The notes: a model not told the origin generated them from the sequence alone. Positions 28,263 through 37,088 are shown, counted from the first letter of the stretch. The stretch: 64,000 bases of DNA from an uncultured Pseudomonadota bacterium (GCA_903921325.1 CAIXPL010000015.1:59453-123452); one strand, 5' to 3'. Numbers and translations are program-made.

Positions 28263-29780
28263 ATGGCGATCTATCGCGAATCCTCCGAGGCAATCCGCAA
28301 CCTTTACGATGGCGAACGAGTCCATCGTGATGCCTATTTGAGCACGGAGATTTTCGCGCTTGAAATGGAGCGGCTGTTTGCGCGCCGCTGGCTGTATGCC
28401 GGCCACATGTCGCAAGTACCCCAGGCCGGTGATTTCATTACCCTGGAGATTGCTGGCACGACGCTATTGATGATCCGCCAGGCCGATGGTGGTGTGCAGA
28501 TCATGGCCAACCGCTGTGCCCACAAGGGGGCGATGCTTCGCTGCCAAGCGAGCGGGCATGTCGATCGCGCAATCCAATGTCCCTATCATGCGTGGTCCTA
28601 TCGGCTCGATGGCAGCCTGCTCGCGGTGCCCTTGCGCGAGGGCTATCAGGGCAGCCATCTGGCGACGAGCGAGGCGGCCGGCGGACTCACCCGCTTTCAA
28701 ACGGCGGTATACCGGGACTTCGTGTTCGTGTGCCTTGACCCGAACGCGGCCGGCCTCACCGCGCAAGTGCCGGCGGAATTGCTCGGGTGCCTTGACGCGA
28801 TGGCCGATCGTTCGCCGCTGGGTCGATTGGAGGTTGCCGGTCCGTGCCTGCGCAACGTGATCGAGTGCAACTGGAAAATCTATCTGGAGAACATCAACGA
28901 CACGGTGCACGCCAATGTCACCCATGAGTCCTCGGCGCTATCGGCCGAGGCGGTGTGGCAACGCACGCAGTCTGCTGCCCCGTCTGCGCTCAAGAAGCCG
29001 ATGGCAATCGAACAGTTGCTGCCATTTTCCTCCGGCAGCGATTTCATGGAAAAAATGGGTGGTCGGGTATGGGCCGGGGGGCACAGCATCCTCGGTATCC
29101 ACGCCAGTCTGCATAGCGATTATTCGAGCGTGCCGGGGTATGAGCAGGCAATGATTGCGGCCTGGGGGGAGCCGCGTGCGAAACAGATTCTCGCCTGGTC
29201 ACCACAGAATGCGCTCATCTATCCGAGTATCGCGTTCAAGAGCGCGCCGCAGACGCTGCGGGTGATCCGGCCCCTTGGGGTGTCGCGCACCCTGGTTGAA
29301 ATCTGGGCATTTCGTGCGCTCGGTGCGCCGGACATTTTGCTCGAACGCACGCAAACCTATAACCGCATCGTGTTCTCGCCCATGTCGATCGTGGCGCACG
29401 ATGATGTGCAGGTGTTTGAATCCATTCAACGCGGACTGGCCGGCGCGGGTAATGAGTGGGTGAGTCTGCATCGTGGCCAGGCGGGGACGCGGGCCGCGGA
29501 CGGTTCCCGCGCAGAGTCCGAATCCATGGCGACGGTGGGTGGCACCGATGAGCGCCTGATGCGCAATCAGTATCGCGCCTGGCTCGAAGCGCTTGTGATG
29601 AGTGATACGGCGTCGGTGGAATCGGCATCGGCTGCATCGGCATCGGCTGCATCGGCGTCGGCTGCATCGGCGTCGGGTGCATCGGCGTCGGGTGCATCCG
29701 CGTCGACCAAGGGCATCCCGGCAAAGCGGGACTCGGGTGATGCGCCGCTGGTCAGTTCCGCCGGTGTGACCAAATCATGA
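28263..29780 (+). CDS. Rieske non-heme iron aromatic ring-hydroxylating dioxygenase, alpha subunit
   Basis: This 505-residue catalytic subunit carries the [2Fe-2S] Rieske ligands C85/H87 (NRCAHKG) and C106/H109 (CPYHAWSY). In the catalytic domain ENINDTVHANVTH supplies D213, H216 and H221 around the mononuclear iron. It should add O2 to an aromatic ring with electrons from a reductase not encoded nearby. An unusual C-terminal tail after about residue 450 is Ser/Ala-rich, encoded by 15-bp tandem repeats. The stop overlaps the beta-subunit start by 4 bp. It is the first gene of a six-gene operon. Substrate unknown. Confidence 0.9.
   Translation: MAIYRESSEAIRNLYDGERVHRDAYLSTEIFALEMERLFARRWLYAGHMSQVPQAGDFITLEIAGTTLLMIRQADGGVQIMANRCAHKGAMLRCQASGHVDRAIQCPYHAWSYRLDGSLLAVPLREGYQGSHLATSEAAGGLTRFQTAVYRDFVFVCLDPNAAGLTAQVPAELLGCLDAMADRSPLGRLEVAGPCLRNVIECNWKIYLENINDTVHANVTHESSALSAEAVWQRTQSAAPSALKKPMAIEQLLPFSSGSDFMEKMGGRVWAGGHSILGIHASLHSDYSSVPGYEQAMIAAWGEPRAKQILAWSPQNALIYPSIAFKSAPQTLRVIRPLGVSRTLVEIWAFRALGAPDILLERTQTYNRIVFSPMSIVAHDDVQVFESIQRGLAGAGNEWVSLHRGQAGTRAADGSRAESESMATVGGTDERLMRNQYRAWLEALVMSDTASVESASAASASAASASAASASGASASGASASTKGIPAKRDSGDAPLVSSAGVTKS
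29625..29699. repeat. 15-bp tandem repeats (five units) in the Rieske alpha C-terminal tail
   Basis: Units of GCATCGGCTGCATCG, drifting to GCGTCGGGTGCATCG, encode the pentapeptide ASAAS or ASGAS. Copy-number changes would keep the reading frame. The tail lies outside the catalytic fold, so length variation is probably tolerated. Confidence 0.9.
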
Positions 29781-30283
29781 GCACAAACACCACTGCCGCC
29801 GAGCACGAGCGCCAGCGTGAGCGCGCATTGGCTCTGGTGATCACGGAAGCTGCGCTACTCGATGCTGCGCGCTGGCAGGCGTGGCTGGCCTTGTTCGCTC
29901 CTGACGCGCGCTATTGGGTTCCCTTGACCTCTGATCAGACCGACCCGGTGTTGCAGCAGTCACTTGCCTATGAAGATCCGCTGCTGCTGTCCATTCGAGT
30001 TGAGCGGATGAGCCACCCGCGCGCCTGGTCGCTCTTTCCGGCACCGCGTGCTGTGCATGTGTTGCAGGCACCCATTTATCTGGGCTTGGATCCTGCCAGC
30101 GGCCTGTATCAAGTGGACACTGCATTTGGCTATACCGAGGTGCGAGGGCAGCGTGAGATTCAACTGAGTGGCCGGATGCGCCACCGGATTCGCCTCGGTC
30201 CGATCGATGCTCAGATCGTTCTCAAACGCATCGATTTGATCAATGCCGATGCTGCGCTGCCTTCGATTTATCTGCCGCTGTGA
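29777..30283 (+). CDS. Aromatic ring-hydroxylating dioxygenase, beta subunit
   Basis: This 168-residue SnoaL-like/NTF2-fold beta subunit shows the family pattern EAALLDAARWQAWLALFAPDARYWVPL, YEDPLLLSIRVERM and HPRAWSLFPAPRAVHVL. It forms an alpha3beta3 hexamer with the upstream alpha subunit and has a structural role. ATG overlaps the alpha stop by 4 bp, and its own stop overlaps the next GTG start by 4 bp, so the three genes are translationally coupled. Confidence 0.9.
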   Translation: MSTNTTAAEHERQRERALALVITEAALLDAARWQAWLALFAPDARYWVPLTSDQTDPVLQQSLAYEDPLLLSIRVERMSHPRAWSLFPAPRAVHVLQAPIYLGLDPASGLYQVDTAFGYTEVRGQREIQLSGRMRHRIRLGPIDAQIVLKRIDLINADAALPSIYLPL

Positions 30284-32793
30284 GCAAGCCGGTCAGTCAA
30301 TCCGAGAGTCAGAACATGGGTCAAGCCATGGGGCAGCCCGGAAGTCAACCCGGCCGTCAGCCCGGCGGTCAGCCTCTCACTCTTTTCTCATGGTTTCTGA
30401 TCTTTCACGATTCGGCTCGCCCGGGCATTCGAATTGCGAGCCACGATCTGGCGCGCGTGATCGAGTCCTGTCGGGGCATTGAGGGTTTGGTCGAGGTGCG
30501 CGTTCACCTGCCCGGACGCACCCGTGATCCGTATCTGGACGATGGTGATGCGCCGCCGCTTGCACTGCAATTGGTGTTTGATTCCCTTGAAGCGCTTGAA
30601 CGTGCCCTGCGCGAGCAGGGGCCGCTTGCCTGGCTCGCGGCGCCCAACGCGCTTGAGAGCCTTGAAGGTCTGGTGCCCACCCAGCAGGCGATGGTTACGC
30701 GGCGCATTGAGCCGCTCGGCTCCGAGCCGCCGGTCGTTGGAATCTCGCAGGAGCGCAGCCAGTGTGCTTACCTGGTGACCTATCCGGGGCCGGCAGAGGA
30801 CTGGAACGCCTGGGCCTCGCACTACATCGAGGCGCATGGACCGTTGATGGCCCGCTTTCCGGGCATCCGCGAAGTGGAGATTCATACCCCGGTGCACTGG
30901 TGCAGCGGCCTACCTATTGCGCGCGCTGAGGCCATGTTGCGCAATCGGGTGGTGTTCGATGACGCACCGGCGCTTGAGCGTGCGCTGAATTCCCCGATCC
31001 GCCACGAAATGCGCGCCGACTTCGCACGCTTTCCGGCTTATGCGGGCGGTAACACGCATTTCGCCATGCACTGCATCACGATGGGTCGTCAGACGGCCGA
31101 ACCCGCGACGGTCTACGCGGCGCTCGCGCGCGCCGCAGCACGCCATCCGCTGCGCGCATTTCTTCATGTCCCTGCTTCGGCAATGGCAGCATCAGCCGGC
31201 GCGGGATCGCCGAGCGCAGGACCAGCACGTGAAGTGTCGGCCAGTGCGGCATCGACCGGCGCGACTCGGAGCGGCTTCGAATTACCCGGTCAGCCGTTTG
31301 AACTGAGTTATGCCGACACGCTTACCGAAGTCGATGCTGTGGCGGCGCGCTATCGCAGTGCTGGCTACGGTGCCGGGCATCGGGTGGCCCTGCTGCTCGA
31401 GAACCGACCGCAATTCCTGCTGCATTTTCTCGCCCTCAATGCGCTGGGCGCGAGCATCGTGCCGATCAACCCTGACTACCGTGCCAGCGAACTTCGCCAT
31501 GTGCTCACCCACAGCGAGGCGGTGCTGGCGGTGGTGCTGCCCGAGCGCGTGCAGGCCTTGCGGGACCTCGAATTGCCCGCGCTCAATGTATGCACCCCCG
31601 ACGATGGATTGCCGGCTGCACCCAGTCGAGCAGAGTTGCGTGTGGCGGGGCTGGACTCGGAATGCGCGCTGCTCTACACATCAGGCACCACGGGTGAGCC
31701 CAAGGGGTGTCTGATCGACAACGCATATTGCCTGGGCATGGGGCGGCACTACCTTGCCGAAGGGGGCTTGTGTACCGTGCATGAGGGTGCCGAGCGCCTG
31801 ATCACGCCGTTGCCCCTGTTTCACATGAATGCGCTGTGCGTGTCGACCATGGCAATGATTCTGAGTGGCGGTTGCGTGGTGCAGCTCGACCGCTTTCATC
31901 CGCGGCAGTGGTGGTCTGATGTGACCGCCAGCGGTGCGACCATCGTGCATTACCTGGGGGTGATGCCGGCGATTCTGTTGCAGCAGCCGGACTCGGCTGA
32001 GGATCGCGCGCACCGAGTCCGATTTGGCTTCGGCGCCAATGCCAATCCCGCCGACCATGGTGCGTTCGAGGCGCGCTTCGGCTTTCCGCTGATCGAGGCC
32101 TGGTCGATGACCGAGACCGCCAGCGGGGCGACCTTGACCGCAAGCCGTGAGCCGCGCCATGTGGGGACACGCTGCGTCGGTGCCGCCCGTGGCGGGCTTG
32201 AGGTGCGCCTGGTCGATGAGCAAGGGGTGCCGGTGGCAGAGGGTGAAGCCGGGCAGCTTCTCGTTCGCCAGTCAGGTGAGCGGCCACGCGCTGGCTTTTT
32301 TCGGGGCTACTTGAAAGACGAGACGGCCACCGCGCTCGTCTGGCGCGACGGGTGGTTTCACACCGGTGATGTGGTACGCCGCGGCCCGGACGGTCAATAT
32401 CATTTTGTCGATCGCACCAAGAACATCATCCGGCGCTCAGGCGAGAACATTGCCGCCCTCGAGGTGGAAGCCGCACTCACCGGGCATCCGGCAGTACGCC
32501 AGGTCGCAGTGATCGCGTTGGCCGATCCGTTGCGTGGTGAAGAGGTGCTTGCCTGTGTCGTACCGCAGCCAGGTGCGGCAACCGATCAGGCGAGCGCTCG
32601 ATCAATCCAGGCGTGGTGCCAGGAGCGGCTGGCCTATTACAAGGCACCGGGTTGGGTCGCCTTCACTGACCGACTGCCGACTACCCCAACCAATAAAGTG
32701 CAAAAAGCCCAACTCGCGCTGTTTGCCGAGACGTTGAGTACCGGTCCGCAGGGACACGATTTGCGCGCCCACAAGAAGCGCACGCATGGATAA
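30280..32793 (+). CDS. Fusion: two EthD-like ferredoxin-fold repeats plus acyl-CoA ligase (AMP-forming)
   Basis: This 837-residue protein begins with a Gln/Gly/Ser-rich segment. Residues about 35-270 contain two ferredoxin-like halves resembling EthD (second half AYLVTYPGPAEDWNAWASHYIEAHGPLMARFPGIREVE). A low-complexity linker (about 300-330) leads to an adenylate-forming ligase: YTSGTTGEPKG at 466-476, EAWSMTETASG, GWFHTGDVVRR, DRTKNIIRRSGENIAALEVE and the C-terminal Lys in TPTNKVQKAQ. The ligase part should activate an organic acid as its CoA ester. The GTG start overlaps the beta-subunit stop. I know of no standard enzyme with this architecture. The EthD call is less certain than the ligase call. 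Confidence 0.85.
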   Translation: MSKPVSQSESQNMGQAMGQPGSQPGRQPGGQPLTLFSWFLIFHDSARPGIRIASHDLARVIESCRGIEGLVEVRVHLPGRTRDPYLDDGDAPPLALQLVFDSLEALERALREQGPLAWLAAPNALESLEGLVPTQQAMVTRRIEPLGSEPPVVGISQERSQCAYLVTYPGPAEDWNAWASHYIEAHGPLMARFPGIREVEIHTPVHWCSGLPIARAEAMLRNRVVFDDAPALERALNSPIRHEMRADFARFPAYAGGNTHFAMHCITMGRQTAEPATVYAALARAAARHPLRAFLHVPASAMAASAGAGSPSAGPAREVSASAASTGATRSGFELPGQPFELSYADTLTEVDAVAARYRSAGYGAGHRVALLLENRPQFLLHFLALNALGASIVPINPDYRASELRHVLTHSEAVLAVVLPERVQALRDLELPALNVCTPDDGLPAAPSRAELRVAGLDSECALLYTSGTTGEPKGCLIDNAYCLGMGRHYLAEGGLCTVHEGAERLITPLPLFHMNALCVSTMAMILSGGCVVQLDRFHPRQWWSDVTASGATIVHYLGVMPAILLQQPDSAEDRAHRVRFGFGANANPADHGAFEARFGFPLIEAWSMTETASGATLTASREPRHVGTRCVGAARGGLEVRLVDEQGVPVAEGEAGQLLVRQSGERPRAGFFRGYLKDETATALVWRDGWFHTGDVVRRGPDGQYHFVDRTKNIIRRSGENIAALEVEAALTGHPAVRQVAVIALADPLRGEEVLACVVPQPGAATDQASARSIQAWCQERLAYYKAPGWVAFTDRLPTTPTNKVQKAQLALFAETLSTGPQGHDLRAHKKRTHG

Positions 32794-33961
32794 GCGCAGC
32801 GCACGACGCGGCTATGAGGGCGTGGTGGCAGTCGTACCCATTACGGTGCCCTATGTACGCTATTCGATTCGCACGGCCCACTGGTTTCTGGCGCGCGTAT
32901 TGGCTGAGTTGATTCGCGCATCGGGCATCGACAAGGCATCGATCGATGGCCTGTGCGTTTCGAGCTTCACGCTGGCCCCGGACACCGCGATTGGCCTGAC
33001 CCAGCATCTGGGCGTCTCGCCGCGCTGGCTTGATCACATTCCCCTCGGTGGGGCGAGCGGCGTGGTGGCATTGCGCCGCGCCGCGCGGGCCGTGCAGTGC
33101 GGCGATGCACAGGTGGTGGCCTGCATCTCCGGTGACACCAATCACGTCGACTCGTTTCGCCTCACCTTGTCCAATTTCAGCAGCTTTGCGCGCGATGCGG
33201 TCTACCCCTACGGCGCCGGTGGTCCCAATGCGAGCTTTGCGTTTCTCACCGCCAACTACATGCGCGAGTTTGGTCTGGAGCGGGCCGATTTCGGCAAACT
33301 GTGTGTCGCCCAGCGCGACAACGCGCTGCGCTATCCCCAGGCGCTCTTCAAACGCCCGCTCGGCCTGCAGGAATATCTCGATGCACGTCCGATCGCCGAG
33401 CCCTTGCGCCTGTTTGATTGCGTGATGCCCTGTGCCGGGGCCGAGGGTTTTCTTGTGATGAGTGCCGATCGCGCTCGCTCACTCGGGTTGGCCGCGGTAC
33501 AGGTGCTCGGGACGATCGAACGTCACAACAGCTACCCGGATGATCCGGTACAGGTTCGCGGTGGTTGGGCGATGGACCGCGATGATCTGTATGCGCAGGC
33601 GGGCCGTGGACCGCAGGATGTCGATCTGATGCAAGCCTACGATGATTATCCGGTGATCTCGCTGATGCAGATTGAAGACTTGGGCTTTTGCCAGAAAGGC
33701 GAGGGTGCCCGGTTCATCCGCGAACACAGCTTTACCTGGGATGGTAATTTTCCGTTCAACACCTCCGGTGGTCAGCTCTCGGTCGGACAGGCCGGCGCAG
33801 CCGGGGGCTATCTGGGCATGATCGAGGCGTTGCGGCAATTGACCGATGCGGCGGCCGATCGACAGGTGGCCAAGGCACAGACTGCCTTGGTAAGCGGCTT
33901 TGGCATGATCAATTTTGATCGTGGCCTCGCCTCCGGTGCCGCACTGCTGGGGCGAGCCTGA
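32786..33961 (+). CDS. Thiolase-superfamily (lipid-transfer/SCPx thiolase-like) protein lacking the usual nucleophilic Cys
   Basis: This 391-residue member of the thiolase-like family is found with DUF35 partners. HIPLGGASGVVALRRAARAV occupies the active-site loop, where biosynthetic and degradative thiolases place Cys; here the loop has no Cys. FPFNTSGGQLSVGQAGAAGG corresponds to the conserved C-terminal HxxGG region with Asn in place of His. Such proteins often act as retro-aldolases on CoA thioesters when bound to a DUF35 protein, as Ltp2 does with ChsH2. The next gene encodes a DUF35 domain, supporting that role. It overlaps the ligase gene by 8 bp. Confidence 0.85.
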   Translation: MDKRSARRGYEGVVAVVPITVPYVRYSIRTAHWFLARVLAELIRASGIDKASIDGLCVSSFTLAPDTAIGLTQHLGVSPRWLDHIPLGGASGVVALRRAARAVQCGDAQVVACISGDTNHVDSFRLTLSNFSSFARDAVYPYGAGGPNASFAFLTANYMREFGLERADFGKLCVAQRDNALRYPQALFKRPLGLQEYLDARPIAEPLRLFDCVMPCAGAEGFLVMSADRARSLGLAAVQVLGTIERHNSYPDDPVQVRGGWAMDRDDLYAQAGRGPQDVDLMQAYDDYPVISLMQIEDLGFCQKGEGARFIREHSFTWDGNFPFNTSGGQLSVGQAGAAGGYLGMIEALRQLTDAAADRQVAKAQTALVSGFGMINFDRGLASGAALLGRA

Positions 33962-33975
33962 AGCGAGCCAATGCG

Positions 33976-35220
33976 ATGACCTCACCCCTCACTCGACCCC
34001 GCCGCAAGAACCCGGTTCTGCGTACACGGTTGCCCAATCTTCCACCGGGAGGGCGCAGCCGCGTTGCGCTCGGACTCACCGCTGCTGCTGCCCTTGGGCG
34101 TTTTGAACTGCAATGCTGCCGCGACTGCGGCAAGGTGCAATATCCACCGAGCGAGGCGTGCCAGGTCTGTCTCTCGGAGCGGTTGCAATGGCGTGAGCAG
34201 TCCGGCGCCGGCGAACTGTTGGCTGTGACTGAACTTGCACACTCCAATGATCTGTTTTTTCGTGAACGACTGCCCTGGCGCCTGGGCATGGTGCGGCTGG
34301 ATTGCGCTGTGACGGTAGTTGCCCATCTGCACGGCGATTGCGCGGCGGCCGGTGCGCGCGTGCGGGTCGAGGCCGTGCTTGATCGATCCGGGCAGGGCGT
34401 TCTGATCGCGATGCCTGACAAGGAGACCGCCCATATGGCCGATGATCCGCAATTGCGTGAATTCACCTGCGACCCGAAGTATCGCAAGGTGTTGGTGACC
34501 GATGGGCGCACAGCCGTCGGTCAGGCCATCGTGCATAGCCTGATCAGGGCCGGGGCCGATCTGATCTGGGTTGGTCAATCTGAACCGTGGAAGCAGTTTC
34601 CGGGCATTGAGGCGCTGCGCACGCTACCCCAGGTCAGCCTGGTGCCGCTTGACCTGAGCGACTCTGAAGCGGTGAGCGAGCTGTGTGCCGAGATCGGCGG
34701 TCGGGTGGATATCGTGATCAACAACGCCGAGTTGCATCGCCCGTTTGGCATTGCTGCGCGCGCTGGCATCGAAGCGGCACGGGCCGAGATGGACATCAAT
34801 TACTTTGGCCTGCTTCGCCTCGCTCAAGGGCTGGGGCCGGCGTTGCGCGCGCGCGGTGCCGATGGTCAGTCCAGTGCGGTGGCCTGGGTCAATCTGCTGT
34901 CGATCTATGCGCTCAGCAACTACCCGCCGCATGGCACATTTTCTGCATCCAAGGCCGCGGCACTGTCACTCGCGCAGTGCCTGCGCGCCGAGATGCGTCC
35001 GGCAGGCGTGCGGGTGATCAACGTATTCCCCGGACCCATTGATGATGAATGGAACCAGACCGTATTGCCACCAAAAGTCTCGGCGGCGGCGCTGGCAACC
35101 GCGATCACCCGGGCATTGCAGCAGGGCATCGAAGATGTGTTCCCGGGCGACGTGGCGCAGGAGTGGCTGGCCCGCTGGCGCGATAACCCCAAGGCGCTCG
35201 AGCGCGAACTGGCTGGTTGA
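33976..35220 (+). CDS. Fusion: DUF35 (Zn-ribbon plus OB-fold) domain with a degenerate short-chain dehydrogenase
   Basis: This 414-residue protein has a rubredoxin-like zinc ribbon (C48-x2-C51 and C62-x2-C65 in CCRDCGKVQYPPSEACQVC) followed by an OB fold to about residue 155, the ChsH2-type DUF35 module. Residues about 170-410 form an SDR Rossmann domain: VLVTDGRTAVGQAI in place of TGxxxGxG, DIVINNAE for the NNAG motif, and FSASK at 322-326 in place of YxASK, so the catalytic Tyr is Phe. NVFPGPIDDEW is typical of the family. The SDR may therefore bind nucleotide without normal dehydrogenase activity. It is probably the partner of the thiolase-like protein 14 bp upstream. Confidence 0.85.
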   Translation: MTSPLTRPRRKNPVLRTRLPNLPPGGRSRVALGLTAAAALGRFELQCCRDCGKVQYPPSEACQVCLSERLQWREQSGAGELLAVTELAHSNDLFFRERLPWRLGMVRLDCAVTVVAHLHGDCAAAGARVRVEAVLDRSGQGVLIAMPDKETAHMADDPQLREFTCDPKYRKVLVTDGRTAVGQAIVHSLIRAGADLIWVGQSEPWKQFPGIEALRTLPQVSLVPLDLSDSEAVSELCAEIGGRVDIVINNAELHRPFGIAARAGIEAARAEMDINYFGLLRLAQGLGPALRARGADGQSSAVAWVNLLSIYALSNYPPHGTFSASKAAALSLAQCLRAEMRPAGVRVINVFPGPIDDEWNQTVLPPKVSAAALATAITRALQQGIEDVFPGDVAQEWLARWRDNPKALERELAG

Positions 35221-35332
35221 GGTGTGATGACCATGACACATGAATGCAAGCGGGGTGCTGCCGGTTCGACGACCCCCCAGGGCACTTGAGCGCACATCGG
35301 CCGATTGAAGCTGGCCACCGGAGAATGGATCG

Positions 35333-36112
35333 ATGAGTACAACCCTGCTGCAGTTGGTAAGCGAGCTTGCCAGTGGCGCCATCCGCGTGATTGATTTGAC
35401 GCAGACCTTGTCGCCTGATTTCCCGCAGATCGCACTGCCCCCCGAGATGGGTCAGTGCTGGCCGTTTCGCATCGAGGAAATCTCGCACTACGACGAGCGC
35501 GGGCCGGCCTGGTATTGGAACAACTTCTCCTGCGGTGAGCATACCGGCACGCATTTCGACGCACCCGCGCACTGGGTGTCGGGGCGCGATCTGCCGAATA
35601 ACACCACCGATACGATTCCCGTGGGCGATCTGATCGGTCCGGCCTGCGTCATTGATTGTTCGGCGCAGGCGGCGGCCGACGCGGATTACCTGCTCGATGT
35701 GGCCACCATCGAACGCTGGGAGGCCGTGCACGGACGCATTCCGCCGCGCGCATGGCTGCTGATGCGCACCGATTGGTCGAAGCGCACCGATCCGGTGGCA
35801 TATCAAAATTATGATGAAACCGGGCAACACACGCCCGGTCCGAACGCCGAGGCGGTGCGCTTTCTGATCGATGAGCGTCAGGTCATCGGATTTGGCTCGG
35901 AATCGATTGGCACCGACGCCGGCCAGGCCCACTACCAGCGCCCGCCTTACCCCTGCCACTACTACATGCACGGCTCAGGCCGCTACGGGCTGCAGTGTCT
36001 GTCCAATCTGGACCTGTTGCCGCCAACCGGCGCGGTGCTCATTTGTCCGCCGCTCAAGATCCGCAAAGGCAGTGGCAGCCCGTTACGGGTATTGGCGCTG
36101 GTCGGCGCGTGA
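35333..36112 (+). CDS. Cyclase-family (kynurenine formamidase-like) metal hydrolase
   Basis: This 259-residue protein has the signature HTGTHFDAPAHW at residues 70-81, whose His and Asp residues bind the metals in kynurenine formamidase and isatin hydrolase. RVIDLTQTLSPDFPQIALPP at the N-terminus and ESIGTDAGQA farther on are also typical. GGAG precedes the ATG by 9 nt. The 112-bp gap after the DUF35-SDR gene is small enough for the same operon. It may hydrolyse a cyclic amide or ester made after ring oxygenation; substrate unknown. Confidence 0.87.
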   Translation: MSTTLLQLVSELASGAIRVIDLTQTLSPDFPQIALPPEMGQCWPFRIEEISHYDERGPAWYWNNFSCGEHTGTHFDAPAHWVSGRDLPNNTTDTIPVGDLIGPACVIDCSAQAAADADYLLDVATIERWEAVHGRIPPRAWLLMRTDWSKRTDPVAYQNYDETGQHTPGPNAEAVRFLIDERQVIGFGSESIGTDAGQAHYQRPPYPCHYYMHGSGRYGLQCLSNLDLLPPTGAVLICPPLKIRKGSGSPLRVLALVGA

Positions 36113-36116
36113 ACAG

Positions 36117-37088
36117 TTAATCGGCGCGCAACTGGTTACGTTGAATGATGGTGCCCCAGCGCTCGTAATCCTGATGCACGATGGCATCGAATTCAGCGCC
36201 TGACAGACCCGAAGGCTCAACGCCCAAGAGACGAAAGCGGTCGGCCACGACCGGACTGAGTACCACTTCGCGCACGTCATGGGCGAGTCTGTCGCGAATC
36301 GCTTTGGGTGTTTCGCGCGGTGCAAAAATGCCGTGCCAGGAGGCAATGCCCAGGCCCGGATAAACCGTGTCAAATGGGACCGCACCTGGGAATTGATCAA
36401 GGGTCTTTGACCCGGTCACCATCAGGGCGCGCACCTTCCCCGACTGCACCACCTGAGCCGTTGAGACGGTTACATCGAGCATGGCCTGAACCTCGCCCGT
36501 CAGTACCGCCTGCAAGGCCGGTGCCGACCCTTTATAGGGCACATGGGTCATCTGGATGCCAGCGGCTGTCTTGAGCAATTCCATATAAAGATGCTGGCCC
36601 GAACCGTTGCCGGCGCTGGAATAGTTGAGGCGGCCCGGGGCAGCCTTGGCGGCGCTGACCAGATCGACAATCGAGGCGAAGCCGCTTGCCGGGCTTGCCA
36701 CCAGGGCATAGGTGAGGAGCGTGGTCTGCGTGATGCCGACCAGATCGCGCAGCACGTCGTAGGGGACGCGCTGCATCTGCGGCAGAGTTACCAGCGGGGT
36801 TGAACTGATGATCATCAGTGTGTAGCCGTCGGGCGCACTTTTGGCGACGAATTCAGGCCCGATGGTGCCGCCGGGCTTGTTGTCGATGATCACGGATTGG
36901 TGCCAGAGCTGGCCAAGGTACTGCGCGATCAGCCGGCCTGAGATATCGAGCGATCCGCCCGGGGGGAAGGGCACCACCAGATGCACCGGGCGGTTTGGAA
37001 ATTCAGCGGGCTCGGCAGCGCCGGCACCCGGTGTCTGCCCCAGCAGGAGTGCGCCAGCCAACATCAATGGGTAAAGACGGACCTTCAT
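36117..37088 (-). CDS. Bug/TctC-family periplasmic solute-binding protein
   Basis: This is a 323-residue TctC receptor: signal peptide (LYPLMLAGALLLGQTPGAGA), FPNRPVHLVVPFPPGGSLD, NKPGGTIGPEFVAK, DGYTLMIISS and HVPYKGSAPALQ. Its stop is 4 bp from the stop of the convergent cyclase gene. It probably brings in a substrate for one of the adjacent CoA-dependent pathways. No TctAB genes are nearby. Confidence 0.92.
   Translation of the reverse strand: MKVRLYPLMLAGALLLGQTPGAGAAEPAEFPNRPVHLVVPFPPGGSLDISGRLIAQYLGQLWHQSVIIDNKPGGTIGPEFVAKSAPDGYTLMIISSTPLVTLPQMQRVPYDVLRDLVGITQTTLLTYALVASPASGFASIVDLVSAAKAAPGRLNYSSAGNGSGQHLYMELLKTAAGIQMTHVPYKGSAPALQAVLTGEVQAMLDVTVSTAQVVQSGKVRALMVTGSKTLDQFPGAVPFDTVYPGLGIASWHGIFAPRETPKAIRDRLAHDVREVVLSPVVADRFRLLGVEPSGLSGAEFDAIVHQDYERWGTIIQRNQLRAD

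Noticed and set aside
29567..29806. Minus-strand Asp-Ala repeat peptide
   Set aside because: It is a shadow of the 15-bp repeats in the Rieske alpha tail.
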